Below, one piece after another: positions 17,409 through 26,316 of a DNA stretch of 64,000 nucleotides; the stretch's first letter is position 1; each line of letters starts with the position of its first letter. The translations under genes and the position numbers were made by a program. The stretch comes from Pseudomonadota bacterium (GTDB lineage Bacteria > Desulfobacterota > Binatia > Binatales > Binataceae), in contig JAJPIF010000011.1 of NCBI GenBank assembly GCA_021324885.1, positions 62,001 through 126,000 of the forward strand. The letters run 5' to 3'. The notes beneath the pieces were generated by a model. That model saw nothing but the letters and a program-made list of their open reading frames with translations. It was not told the DNA's origin and ran no database searches.

Positions 17409-18260
17409 ATGGTAACCGTGAATGATTTCCTTTCCAGCATCAGTCATCTGGCGCCAATCGGTTTCGCGGCGCTCGGATTTGCCCTTGGCATGAGGCACGC
17501 CACCGACCCCGACCACGTGGTCGCCGTGACCGCGATTCTCAGCCGCGAACGGCGGCTGGCGGCGGCCACCCGCACGGGTTTGGTATGGGGTCTGGGTCAC
17601 TCGCTGACCGTATTGGCGGTCGGCTGCGCGATCATCCTGCTTAAGATCCAGGTCCCGGTCAGGCTGGGACTGGCGATGGAGTTTGCGGTCGCGATCGTTT
17701 TAATCCTGTTGGGGCTGCCTGCCGTCGGATCGGCATTGAAGTCCATCAGCGTTGCCCTCGGCCTGTTCTCGACTCCGATAACGGCTGCTGCAACAGTGCA
17801 GGTCCATTCGCACGTCCACAGTCATGACGGCATCGCGCACAGCCATGTCCATGCGCATTATCACGATGGCGTCACGGTCCATCAGAGCCATCTGCTGGAG
17901 CCTGATGCCGCTTATCGGCCGGCCCCGCGATCGGCGCTGAAGTCCTTTTGCGTTGGTCTTGTGCACGGGTTGGCGGGCAGTGCGGCAATCGCGCTGTTCG
18001 TGCTGAGCGCGATTCCACAGCCGATCTGGGGCGCCGCTTACCTTGGGGTTTTTTGTCTGGGAACGGTCGCCGGAATGATGCTGATCACGACCGCGATCGG
18101 GGCCCCGATGGTGCTGGCGGCGCGTCGGGTCGGCCGACTGCATCGTAAACTCGTCCTGGGATCGGGGCTTCTGAGCTTTTGCTTCGGATTGTTTATCGCG
18201 TATCAAATCGGCGTGACCAAGGGCCTGTTCAGCGCGACGCCAATCTGGACTCCGCACTGA
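17409..18260 (+). CDS. NicO-type nickel/cobalt transporter
   Basis: A 283-residue inner-membrane protein with six or more helices. The motif GMRHATDPDHVVAVT in the first part matches the H-A-x-D-x-D-H type signature of NiCoT/RcnA-like transporters. WGLGHSLTVLAVG and LVHGLAGSAAIALFVLS are further family features. A histidine-rich loop lies in the middle (HSHVHSHDG, HSHVHAHYHDG) and is likely to bind Ni2+ or Co2+. ATG 17409 was chosen over the TTG at 17340 because the longer N-terminus is unlike the family. No nickel enzyme gene is close by, so import versus efflux is open. Confidence 0.85.
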   Translation: MVTVNDFLSSISHLAPIGFAALGFALGMRHATDPDHVVAVTAILSRERRLAAATRTGLVWGLGHSLTVLAVGCAIILLKIQVPVRLGLAMEFAVAIVLILLGLPAVGSALKSISVALGLFSTPITAAATVQVHSHVHSHDGIAHSHVHAHYHDGVTVHQSHLLEPDAAYRPAPRSALKSFCVGLVHGLAGSAAIALFVLSAIPQPIWGAAYLGVFCLGTVAGMMLITTAIGAPMVLAARRVGRLHRKLVLGSGLLSFCFGLFIAYQIGVTKGLFSATPIWTPH

Positions 18261-18334
18261 CGAAAGATGAATATTTGGCGCTCCCGTCAGTTTGTGACGT
18301 TGCCAGCGTGGCATTAATGGCGTCAAAATAAAGT

Positions 18335-19558
18335 GTGTTTACATCTCCCGCTTCCGCACCCAAGCCGGATCCTTCGGATCACGATTTGGTGCTCGCGATG
18401 GCGGCGGGCGACGCGAATTCGCTGCGCGTTCTGACCGCCCGTTATGCCCCGGCTTTGACCGCCATGGCCTTGCACTTGCTGAACGATCAGGATGCGGCCG
18501 AGGAGATTGCCTCGGTTGCGCTCTGGCGGGCATGGTCGGAGGCCAAATTGTACGACCCCCGCCGCAGCTCGGTTGGACAATGGTTGGTTGGAATCGCGCG
18601 CCGCCAGGCAACTGATCGTGTCCGGCGCGCCAACGGTTGCCGCCAACACGACCATCCGCCAGCCGCGGATAGCGCAGGCACTCAAACATCGACTGAGCAC
18701 GAACGGATTGCCAACCTGCTCCCGCTGGCCGCTGTGGATCGGCTGCAGCCCGACCAAAACCGGCTGTTGCAGGAACATCTGCGCCAGGGCTGCGATCGAT
18801 GCGAGCGGGAACTGCGCGAGCTGCGCAATATCGTGGCGGCGCTTGATCGATCGGAACGATCCGAGCACAGGGTGTGGCAGCGGCTGGAAGGGCGGCTGCA
18901 CGCCGAGGCCGCCGCCGCTCATTCCCTGGCCCGCGCGGTGTCGCGTCCGCGCCGCATTGGCCAGGGCGAGCCGCGCTCGAGCATCAAATGGTGGCGGGGA
19001 CTCGCGCTGTTTGCGCTTGGCACCGCGATTTTGCTGTTCGCTGCCTATGACCGCATCATCAAGCGAGCGCGGCACGGTGAAGTTCGCCAACTCGAGCAAC
19101 TCGAGTCCCTCAATTGGCAACTCAATCACCTGCGCGCGGACGCGGCGTCGGCACGGATGCAGGCTGAATCGCTGCGCGGGGAAGTCGCCGCCGAGGAAAA
19201 ATTCGTCCGCTTGCTGACGTCGCCTGATAGCCGGGTCATCCGGCTTGTTCCGGCGGGACCAGCCCGCGCGACCGCCGGCCTGGTCGCTTCGAGCGATGCG
19301 TCTCATACCGCGATGGTGCAGGCGTTGGGCTTGCCGGCACCGCCGACGGGCAAGGCCTACGTGCTGTGGTGGATAACACGCTACGGATCGGTCAAAGCGG
19401 GCTTGCTTGCTGCGGGGCCGCAGCAACTGGCCGTAGCGCCCTTATCGATGCCGCCGCCTGGCCAACGAGTTATCGCGGCGACACTCACCCTGGAACCCGC
19501 CGGCGTACAGAAGCCTCGTGGACCAGTCTTTTTGCAGGGCTCGGTGGAGCGCGAATAG
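18335..19558 (+). CDS. fusion of ECF sigma region 2 with a membrane anti-sigma factor (no sigma4)
   Basis: One 407-residue frame joins two normally separate regulators. Residues 17-98 are ECF sigma region 2 (DLVLAMAAGDANSLRVL, then EEIASVALWRAWSEAK and SVGQWLVGIARRQATDRVRR). Residues 124-170 are an anti-sigma zinc-binding domain with H-x4-C-x2-C (HLRQGCDRC). A membrane helix is at about 219-237 and a coiled stretch at 245-285. Residues 295-405 form an RskA-like periplasmic domain (KAYVLWWITRYG, TLTLEPAGVQKPRGPVF). Sigma region 4 is absent: ANGCRQHD runs directly to the anti-sigma part. Start GTG 18335 is weakly supported. The paralogous separate pair lies at 40092-41557. Confidence 0.82.
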   Translation: MFTSPASAPKPDPSDHDLVLAMAAGDANSLRVLTARYAPALTAMALHLLNDQDAAEEIASVALWRAWSEAKLYDPRRSSVGQWLVGIARRQATDRVRRANGCRQHDHPPAADSAGTQTSTEHERIANLLPLAAVDRLQPDQNRLLQEHLRQGCDRCERELRELRNIVAALDRSERSEHRVWQRLEGRLHAEAAAAHSLARAVSRPRRIGQGEPRSSIKWWRGLALFALGTAILLFAAYDRIIKRARHGEVRQLEQLESLNWQLNHLRADAASARMQAESLRGEVAAEEKFVRLLTSPDSRVIRLVPAGPARATAGLVASSDASHTAMVQALGLPAPPTGKAYVLWWITRYGSVKAGLLAAGPQQLAVAPLSMPPPGQRVIAATLTLEPAGVQKPRGPVFLQGSVERE

Positions 19559-19585
19559 GGGTCTACTTGAAATCCGGCCCCAGTC

Positions 19586-19981
19586 TTATCTTTCCTCGAT
19601 GGCGCCGGGCGGGAGTTCTCCTGGCTTCCTTACGTCCTCGTCCGTGAAAAGCCACCAGACCTGTCCGGCGTGCGGGCCACCCAGGACACGCACCTTGGTG
19701 CCGCCCATGACTCTTACCTGGGTACCCGCGTCGAGCACCACCAGATGCCCACCGGCGCCCATCTTTTCCAAACCCTCGGTCGCCTCCTGCATCTCAGTCT
19801 GCGAACTTCCGGTATGCAGGAACCGGCTGCCCTGGTCGAAGGTTTCCTGGCTGTCCGCGGCCAGAGTTTCGCGCGGCAATTTCATGCTGTCCTGGGCGCG
19901 GGCCAGTCCGGGCGCGATGAACAGCATCACCGCTAACATCATCGTGGCATTCACTACGGTCGTACGGGAGCTAAGCTTCAT
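19586..19981 (-). CDS. exported hypothetical protein
   Basis: A 131-residue protein with a clear signal peptide: MKLSSRTTVV, a hydrophobic core MMLAVMLFIAPG, and a likely cut after ARA. The mature part has a glutamate-rich helix (TEMQEATEGLEKMGAGG), and its end VRVMGGTKVRVLGGPHAGQVWWLF looks like a small SH3-like beta barrel. GAGGCGAAGTG precedes the ATG. It converges on the sigma/anti-sigma fusion with 27 bases between. I do not recognise a named family. Confidence 0.7.
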   Translation of the reverse strand: MKLSSRTTVVNATMMLAVMLFIAPGLARAQDSMKLPRETLAADSQETFDQGSRFLHTGSSQTEMQEATEGLEKMGAGGHLVVLDAGTQVRVMGGTKVRVLGGPHAGQVWWLFTDEDVRKPGELPPGAIEER

Positions 19982-20231
19982 TTCACTTCGCCTCGGGTTT
20001 CCGGCGCGCTGTGCAAGCAGAACGTGAGCGGGCCAGAATACCTGTCCCCGCTATTGTTTAACAGGCGAAACCGCATGTCCAGCGTGGCCCGGCTAATCTG
20101 AACTTGAAAATGGATTCAGGCACGGACATACGGGCCGCGCTCGATTGCTCCTGAAGCGCAGTGGTTCTTCAAGCACAACTCTACTTTGCTTTTCGGGCGC
20201 TTGCTATAAAAACGACGCGGAGACTTGACGC

Positions 20232-21740
20232 ATGTCGAGAAGAACGTGGCATGTAATCATGATCGCGGCGCTGACGGCCATTTTCATGGTGCAGGCCGGC
20301 GGTCGAGCAGGCGGCGCGCGCGGTCCGCGGGTCCGCCATCATATCAAGCGGATTCTGTTCATCAGTATCGACGGGATGCATGCGCTGGATCTGGCCAATT
20401 ATGTGCGTGACCATCCCGATTCCACATTGGCCAAGCTCAGCGCCCACGGCGTCACCTATACTCAATCGTTGACCTCCAGACCCTCGGATTCCTTTCCCGG
20501 AACGCTGGCCGAGTTTACCGGCGGAAGCCCCCTTACCACCGGCGTCTGGTATTGCCTCAGCTACGATCGCAAGCTGTCGCCGCCGCACTCGAAATGTGCG
20601 ACCATCGGCACCGCCGTGCTCTATGATCAGCGGATGGACTATAATCCGCATCTGTTGGACGCCGGCGGCGGCCTGGACCCCGCCAAATTGCCGCTCGATC
20701 CGTCCCGAGGATGCGCTCCCGTCTATCCGCACAATTACCTGCGAGTCAACACGATTTTCGAGGTGATCAAGGCCCACGGCTTGCGCACCGCCTGGAGCGA
20801 CAAGCATCCGGTATACGATATTCTCAACGGCCCCTCGGGCCGCGGTGTGGATGATCTTTTCGACCCCGAAATTTCCGCCGACGCGGGCGGCGGCAAGACC
20901 TACCAATCGACGGTTGCGCTGACCGAAAAATACGACGAGATCAAGGTCCGGGCGACGCTCAATGAAATCGCCGGCAAAGATCACACTGGACGGCGAGCGG
21001 TGGGCGTGCCTGCGATCTTCGGGATGAATTTTCAGGCGGTCAACACCGGGCAAAAGAAAAGCCCGGGGGGTTATCAGGACAGCCAGGGGACGCCGACACC
21101 GCTGCTGGCCGATGCCTTTCATTTCGTCGACGTTTCGTTGGGCCGGATGGTCGCCGCGCTGGCGGCCAGACATCTGCTCGAATCCACGCTAATCATCATC
21201 ACCGCCAAACACGGCAATGCGCCCATCGACCCGCTGCAATATCAGCGCGTGTCACCGACGCCGAGCGACCTGCTGGTGAAGATGGGGGAACCGCCTGCCT
21301 TTGCCCGCCAGCTTGGGATTTCCGTCCTATGGCTCCGACATCAGGACAAGACGCTCCAGATTGTTCGTAAACTGTACAATCCAGAGGTATGGTCGGCGCT
21401 GAGAATATCCAACATCTATAGCGGAGCGTCGCTCCAACTGTTCGCCAACGATCCGGCCAGGGATTCGCGGGTTCCCGATATCATCATCGAACCTCGCACG
21501 GGCGTTGATTATAGCGAAATTCTGACCAATATTGCTGAGCATGGGGGCTTCAACGTTGAGGATCGCAATGTCGCCTTGATGCTCGTCGACTACGGCAATC
21601 CGGCCATCGCGGGCCATGTACTCAAGACTCCCGTTGACGCAACCCAGCTTGCTCCTACTATCGCGGTCGCTCTTGGCCTGGATCCGATGGAGCTGGAGGC
21701 GGTGCGCGTTGAAAAGACCGCACCGTTGCCTGAATTTTAG
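20232..21740 (+). CDS. type I phosphodiesterase/nucleotide pyrophosphatase (alkaline phosphatase superfamily)
   Basis: A 502-residue exported enzyme of the phosphodiesterase branch of the alkaline phosphatase superfamily. The signal sequence is MSRRTWHVIMIAALTAIFMV. The first metal site is ILFISIDGMHALDL. The nucleophile region is SRPSDSFPGTLAEFTGGSP, with Ser/Thr candidates. The later metal segment reads IIITAKHGNAPIDP, where most family members have an Asp before the His-Gly pair. The end of the fold has AEHGGFNVEDRNVALML, a usual third-site region. The substrate is unknown; nucleotides, phytate and phospholipid head groups are the typical options. No partner genes are adjacent. Confidence 0.88.
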   Translation: MSRRTWHVIMIAALTAIFMVQAGGRAGGARGPRVRHHIKRILFISIDGMHALDLANYVRDHPDSTLAKLSAHGVTYTQSLTSRPSDSFPGTLAEFTGGSPLTTGVWYCLSYDRKLSPPHSKCATIGTAVLYDQRMDYNPHLLDAGGGLDPAKLPLDPSRGCAPVYPHNYLRVNTIFEVIKAHGLRTAWSDKHPVYDILNGPSGRGVDDLFDPEISADAGGGKTYQSTVALTEKYDEIKVRATLNEIAGKDHTGRRAVGVPAIFGMNFQAVNTGQKKSPGGYQDSQGTPTPLLADAFHFVDVSLGRMVAALAARHLLESTLIIITAKHGNAPIDPLQYQRVSPTPSDLLVKMGEPPAFARQLGISVLWLRHQDKTLQIVRKLYNPEVWSALRISNIYSGASLQLFANDPARDSRVPDIIIEPRTGVDYSEILTNIAEHGGFNVEDRNVALMLVDYGNPAIAGHVLKTPVDATQLAPTIAVALGLDPMELEAVRVEKTAPLPEF

Positions 21741-21944
21741 CTCGTCGAAAAAATCCAGCGGCGGTCCGTCTCATGGAGGCGCAGGAACATCGAGCAGTTA
21801 ACCTCGAAATCTGGACTTTTTCCCGCCCGCGCGCCCGGGTCAATTCGAATCATGGAAAATAACATCTTGCGCCGTTTGTTCGACGCAAATCTCGTTCGGG
21901 ACTGTCTCCTGATGGCCTTTATTACGTTCGTTGTTTCTTTAGTG

Positions 21945-21979
21945 TTGACTTGTTATTAGCTTTTTTCCTAAGTTAGGAA
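21945..21979 (+). promoter_or_regulatory. probable promoter with a 15-base palindrome
   Basis: In a locally AT-rich stretch, TTGACT (21945-21950) lies 18 bases before TAAGTT (21969-21974), a plausible sigma70-type pair. The -10 is embedded in a perfect palindrome, TTCCTAAGTTAGGAA (21965-21979), which looks like an operator. The downstream gene at 22094 encodes a small DNA-binding protein, so autoregulation is possible. No experimental basis is known to me. Confidence 0.4.
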
Positions 21980-22093
21980 TATTACGCTTTGGGCGGAGAC
22001 CGACCCTTCTTTGGTATCTCGGTTGGGCCTTTCTCCCTTTTGACTCTTAATCTGGCGAAAAAAAGAAATACTTGTGCCGAGGAGACGACAGAG

Positions 22094-22321
22094 ATGCAGA
22101 ACAAGGAAGCAGTCGGCGAAGTTATGACGGTCAAAGACTTAAGCGAGTATCTCCATTGCAATCAGTCGACCATCTACCGGCTGCTCAAGCGAGGCGAGCT
22201 GCCTGCGTTCAAGGTAGGTAGTGACTGGCGGTTCATGACAGCAGAAATTCGCAATTGGTGCAAAAAAAGAATGTCCAGCGCCAAGCCGCGGACGAATTCA
22301 CGCTCGCGAGGCGCGCTTTGA
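22094..22321 (+). CDS. small helix-turn-helix (excisionase/HTH_17-like) DNA-binding protein
   Basis: A 75-residue protein with a winged-helix motif of the HTH_17 type: MTVKDLSEYLHCNQSTIYRLL, then KRGELPAFKVG and WRFMTAEIRNWCKK. Such proteins bind DNA in excisionases and in many small regulators. The start at 22094 follows GAGGAGACGACAGAG; an upstream in-frame start at 21989 lacks this. There is no phage or integrase gene around it. The 350 bases upstream are AT-rich and hold a palindrome at the likely promoter. A perfect hairpin follows. It may be a stand-alone regulator; the target is unknown. Confidence 0.85.
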   Translation: MQNKEAVGEVMTVKDLSEYLHCNQSTIYRLLKRGELPAFKVGSDWRFMTAEIRNWCKKRMSSAKPRTNSRSRGAL

Positions 22322-22436
22322 TCGCTGGCCGGGGGTCGATCGCCTTCGGCCCCATGACCTTGGGGTGACGTTTCAACCCGTGTCGGGAGATCGCAAAGCG
22401 CGAGAAGCAAATTTTTTCAGATCCGAGTCGCTATGA

Positions 22437-22475
22437 AAGACAGCAGGGAGCGCGTGGCGCCGTCCCTGCTGTCTT
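22437..22475. terminator. perfect 13-bp hairpin between convergent genes
   Basis: AAGACAGCAGGGA (22437-22449) and its exact reverse complement (22463-22475) enclose a 13-base loop. It lies between the HTH gene (+) and the LLM monooxygenase gene (-). There is no long T-run on either side, but the position and stability fit a bidirectional terminator. Confidence 0.6.
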
Positions 22476-22513
22476 CAGGCCGGCGGCGTGTCCGCTGCCG
22501 CGCTGGCTGTGAA

Positions 22514-23908
22514 TCAATTAAAAAGTCCAGCCAGCGGCTCCAGCGACCCGACTGATTCGGGTTTGCCCGAGGGGGGCAACGGCCGCGAGCCCGGCTGCAC
22601 TTCGAAGGGCGACTTGAGCTCCAGCTCGCGCGCCATTTCACGCACGGCCGGCACCACTTCGGTGCCCAGCAGCTTGATGTTGTTGATCCGGTCTTCGCGC
22701 TTGATGGGCCCGTCGTTCTGCCAGAAAAAGAAGATTCCAGGGCGCAGGCATTCCAGGACCTTGCGGATTTTCGGCAAGACCGTCCTGGGCGTGCCGCAGA
22801 TTATCTGGAACTGCCGTTCCACTTCGGGGAAAGAACTGAAGATGTGTTCGCGGGTGGAATCGATGCTGTCGCGGGTTTCACCCCAAATGCCCGAGCGATG
22901 CTGAACCTGCGCGGCGGAAATGTTCTGTCGTGTCTGCTGCGCTGACTGGCCGCTTGCCGCCGTCGCCCAGGGACTGCCCTGGGTGGCGTCGGGCGCGGTG
23001 AATTGTCGCGCAATACGGCTGGTCGCCTGCTTGGAATTGTATCCGGGCGGAAACATCCATTGCGGCTGACCAAACAAACTGTAGCCGATTCCAGCACCCC
23101 CGAACATGTCGTACTTGGCTATGTCGTGGGCTTTCTCCTCGGTGTCCGCCACGTACACCTTTTGCAGGTAGCCGAAGTTTTCCGTGCCAACCTGGTATCC
23201 GTGTCTGGCTGCCGCGTCGCGATAGAAGTTCCACAAATCGACGGTGGGCGGCAGAAACGTCGCCAGCGCAACGTACGGGTAACGGTGCTCGGCACACCAT
23301 TCGACCGTTTCCGGGCTGAGCAATCCGGGAATCCAGATGGGCGGATGCGGCTTTTGAATCGGCAGTACCCAGGGATCGATGAAACGGTAGTGAAAATGCT
23401 TGCCTTCGTAGCGGAACGGACCGGGCTGCGTCCAGGCCTTGATCACGACTTCGTGGGCTTCGTTGAAGTATTCACGGTTGAAGGCGGGATTGGCGTTGCT
23501 GGCGAATTGTTCGCTGCCGCCGCCCCGCACCCATCCGCTGACCAGGCGTCCGCCGGAAATCATGTCGATCATGGCCAATTCCTCGGCCAGGCGCAGCGGA
23601 TTTCCCACAATCGGCAGCGGATTACCAAGCAGCGCGATTTTGACCTTTTTGGTGATTCGCGCCAGCACTGACGCCTCGACGTTCATTACCGAGCCCATAC
23701 AGAAGGAGGTGTCGTGATGTTCGTTGAGCATCACGCCGTCGAAGCCCAACTCTTCGGCCAGCAGTTTTTCGTCGAGGTATTCGTTGAGCAGTTGACCGCC
23801 CTTGACAGGATCAAAGAACTTGTTCGGATTGCCGAAAAAGCCGTTCCGGATCACCATGTCGTTGGGAACGTAACGATAGGGCCGCTCGGTAAAGTAACTG
23901 ATATGCAT
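22514..23908 (-). CDS. LLM class flavin-dependent monooxygenase
   Basis: A 464-residue bacterial-luciferase-like protein, longer than the single-domain F420 type because of a C-terminal insert and tail. The N-terminus MHISYFTERPYRYVP, the segment LGFDGVMLNEHHDTSF, the barrel part KVKIALLGNPLPIVGNPLRLAEELAMIDMISGGRLVSGWVRG and the motif HPPIWIPGLLSPET are typical of alkanal/alkane-type LLM monooxygenases. Ala/Gln-rich low complexity occurs at about 310-330. It starts 19 bases after the alpha/beta hydrolase on the same strand, so the two probably form an operon. Substrate unknown; the cofactor would be FMNH2 or F420H2. Confidence 0.9.
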   Translation of the reverse strand: MHISYFTERPYRYVPNDMVIRNGFFGNPNKFFDPVKGGQLLNEYLDEKLLAEELGFDGVMLNEHHDTSFCMGSVMNVEASVLARITKKVKIALLGNPLPIVGNPLRLAEELAMIDMISGGRLVSGWVRGGGSEQFASNANPAFNREYFNEAHEVVIKAWTQPGPFRYEGKHFHYRFIDPWVLPIQKPHPPIWIPGLLSPETVEWCAEHRYPYVALATFLPPTVDLWNFYRDAAARHGYQVGTENFGYLQKVYVADTEEKAHDIAKYDMFGGAGIGYSLFGQPQWMFPPGYNSKQATSRIARQFTAPDATQGSPWATAASGQSAQQTRQNISAAQVQHRSGIWGETRDSIDSTREHIFSSFPEVERQFQIICGTPRTVLPKIRKVLECLRPGIFFFWQNDGPIKREDRINNIKLLGTEVVPAVREMARELELKSPFEVQPGSRPLPPSGKPESVGSLEPLAGLFN

Positions 23909-23927
23909 CGCGCTGCCTCCCCTGGTG

Positions 23928-24719
23928 TCAAGCCAGAAAGTTCTGCGTCTCGCGCAGAAAATCAGTCAGTTTCTCGATTTCCGGGCGATGGCCGCATTGG
24001 TCGAACGTCACCAGGCGCGAGCCCGGAATCGACCGTTGATAGATCTCGCCGGCATTAAGCGGCACAATGGAGTCTTGTTTGCCCCAGATAAGCAGAGTGG
24101 GAGTGTCGACGATTTCGAGCAGATGGCCCAGACTGGGGTTGTGAAGGTAGGGTTGCCATGCCAGTCGCGCGGTCTGCGCGCGGGCATCTTCCCACAGTTC
24201 GAATTGCTCGGGTCCGATGCCGCCGAAAAGGCTGTTGAACTCGGGCGTGTTCTCGTAATCCAGCACGCTGCTGCGCAACTGATCCGGCGCCATCATTTGA
24301 AAGATGTCGCGAATCTCGCCGCGCTCCGGCTTGATCCCACATGGCGCAACCAGGACGATCCGGCGAAATTGATCGGGGTTGGCAGCCGCCATTTCCGCGG
24401 CGATCCATCCGCCCAGGGAAAATCCGATGACGTCCACCGGCGCCAGTTTCTGTTGGCGCAGGAGCAGGGAGTATAAGCCTGCAACGTCGCGGATGCTGCG
24501 AATCCACTCGGGCGCGAGGGTGCGGCCGAAACCCGGATGCAGCGGGATGATCAGGCTATGCTCGCGCGCCATCGCGGAATGCCACTTGAGCCATCCTGGA
24601 TGGCCCATTTCGTCGTGCAGGACCAGCAGCGGCCGGCCGCTGCCGCCCTTTACGATATGCAGGTCCGTCTGGTCAACGCGCAGTGTTTCTTCCTGCCATT
24701 CCTGTGAGTTTTGCGCCAT
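23928..24719 (-). CDS. alpha/beta hydrolase
   Basis: A 263-residue alpha/beta hydrolase. The nucleophile elbow is GFSLGG (Ser), the acid is Asp in IWGKQDSIVP, and the general base is His in CGHRPEIE. The family strand LLVLHDEMGHPGWLKW forms the oxyanion region. It has no signal peptide. Its end lies 19 bases before the start of the LLM monooxygenase, so the two probably act together, for example on an ester or ring-cleavage product. The exact substrate cannot be read. Confidence 0.9.
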   Translation of the reverse strand: MAQNSQEWQEETLRVDQTDLHIVKGGSGRPLLVLHDEMGHPGWLKWHSAMAREHSLIIPLHPGFGRTLAPEWIRSIRDVAGLYSLLLRQQKLAPVDVIGFSLGGWIAAEMAAANPDQFRRIVLVAPCGIKPERGEIRDIFQMMAPDQLRSSVLDYENTPEFNSLFGGIGPEQFELWEDARAQTARLAWQPYLHNPSLGHLLEIVDTPTLLIWGKQDSIVPLNAGEIYQRSIPGSRLVTFDQCGHRPEIEKLTDFLRETQNFLA

Positions 24720-25023
24720 TCTGTCATCTCTCCCCTGGCGAAATGGTTACCCTTCGCTGGCCGTCCATATAAAGGTGGCCTAGCTTGCATAGCACTTTCC
24801 TTTAGCGCTTGGGAAATCCTCCGGGGCGTCGATGATTTCGATAAACGTTATTGCAAAGGTCGTCGGTAGAAAAAATTTATTGAGCTAAATGCTTATCTTG
24901 TGAACGTATATCACGTAATATGAGTCCAGCGTGGTTCCACCTGACGATGCGATCAGTCATTTTGCGAGGTTGGGCGGACTGCGCCCCCGCACTCAACAAA
25001 TTGTGGAAACCTGACCTCAATCT
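24720..25023. other. divergent intergenic region between hydrolase and waaA
   Basis: About 300 bases between diverging genes, AT-rich in 24835-24925, where promoters should lie. A TGTGA-N7-TCACG inverted repeat (24899-24915) is visible, but its spacing does not match a CRP site. I cannot place a convincing -35/-10 pair. Confidence 0.4.
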
Positions 25024-26316
25024 ATGCCTTCACCCGGCGCAACTCCCTCAGGCCTCTCCGCGTTGGAAAAAATCTACGCGGCTTTATCGCCGTGCGTGTT
25101 TGGGCCGTCGCTGGCTGCGGCTTATGTCAGCGGTGCGACCGGTGACGAGTTGCGCGCGCGCATGGGAAGGGTACCGGTTACGGAGCGGGGCGCCCTGTGG
25201 TTTCATGGAGCCTCGGCGGGAGAGATGGCTGGCGCGGCGCGCCTGGTGACGGCCCTGCACGACCACGGTTATGATTTTCCTGCGATCTTTACTGCCTCCA
25301 ACCGCGCCGGCGTCGACTATATCGCCCGTTTACAGACCCGCAACACCGCCGCGGCGCTGGTTCCCTGGGATGTGTCTGCATGGATCGGCCGCGCCTTTGA
25401 CACCTGGCAGCCTGCGGCGCTGTTTTTGATCGAAACCGAATTGTGGCCGCTGCTGATCTACGAAGCGTGGCGGCGCGCGGTGCCGGTGCTGGCGTTAAGC
25501 GCGCGAATTTACCCGCGGGATGTAAAGCGTTATCAGGCGATAAGGCTTTTTATTGAGCCGACGCTGCGGCGGCTCAGCCGTATCCTGGCGCAAAATGAAA
25601 TCGAGCGGGAGCGCTTTGTCGCACTCGGCGCGCCGCCGCATCGTTGCGTCGCAGCGGGCAACCTGAAGCATCTGCACGAGCGCGTGCCGGGAGATCCGCT
25701 TTGGTTGCGCAGCGAAATCGGTGTTGGTCCGGGCGAGCCGGTAATCGTATTCGGCAGTGTGCATCGCCAGGAACTCGCCCTGATATTCCAGGCAATGGCT
25801 GAGGTGAAGGATAAGGCGGTGCGCTTTGTCGTCGCTCCAAGACATCTGTCGTCGGCGCCGGACGTGGTGCGGGGAGCGACCGCGGCTGGATTGCCGGTGG
25901 CTTTGCGCAGCAGGATGCAAGCTGGCGATAATTGGCGCGTTTTGGTACTAGACACAATCGGCGAACTCAGGGAATTTTATGGGGTGGCGGTAGTGTCGGT
26001 TATTGGTGGCGGGTTTGGGAAATTCGGCGGACATAATCCGCTGGAAGCACTTGAGGCCGGAGTGCCGGTGCTCCTCGGCGCCCATTTCGATCATTTCGAG
26101 CACGAAGCGCGATCGCTGGTTGCGGCGGCGCCACAGACGATGGTTGCCACGGCTGCACAGCTGGCGGCGGCGCTCAGGCAAATGCTTGCGGATGAGCAAT
26201 GGCGGCGCAACATACTAGCCAAACAACTGCAGACATTGCCGGACCCGGTCTGCGTTACCCGGCGTTATCTTGATGAACTCGCACCCTATCTCACGGCGGC
26301 CTATGCAGGAACCTGA
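25024..26316 (+). CDS. waaA: 3-deoxy-D-manno-octulosonic acid (Kdo) transferase
   Basis: WaaA adds Kdo to the lipid A precursor. The protein has 430 residues, as expected. The catalytic-base motif is GALWFHGASAGEMAGA (Glu in SAGE). The family sequence LFLIETELWPLLIYEAWRRAVPVLALSARI follows, then GSVHRQEL and SVIGGGFGKFGGHNPLEALEAGVPVLLG in the C-terminal CMP-Kdo-binding domain. The N-terminus is more polar than usual. It overlaps lpxB by 14 bases and opens a plus-strand run of lipid A genes. Number of Kdo residues added cannot be told. Confidence 0.96.
   Translation: MPSPGATPSGLSALEKIYAALSPCVFGPSLAAAYVSGATGDELRARMGRVPVTERGALWFHGASAGEMAGAARLVTALHDHGYDFPAIFTASNRAGVDYIARLQTRNTAAALVPWDVSAWIGRAFDTWQPAALFLIETELWPLLIYEAWRRAVPVLALSARIYPRDVKRYQAIRLFIEPTLRRLSRILAQNEIERERFVALGAPPHRCVAAGNLKHLHERVPGDPLWLRSEIGVGPGEPVIVFGSVHRQELALIFQAMAEVKDKAVRFVVAPRHLSSAPDVVRGATAAGLPVALRSRMQAGDNWRVLVLDTIGELREFYGVAVVSVIGGGFGKFGGHNPLEALEAGVPVLLGAHFDHFEHEARSLVAAAPQTMVATAAQLAAALRQMLADEQWRRNILAKQLQTLPDPVCVTRRYLDELAPYLTAAYAGT

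Noticed and set aside
24899-24915. CRP/FNR-like inverted repeat TGTGA-N7-TCACG
   Set aside because: The spacer is 7 rather than 6 and the second half-site is imperfect; a single site is not enough.
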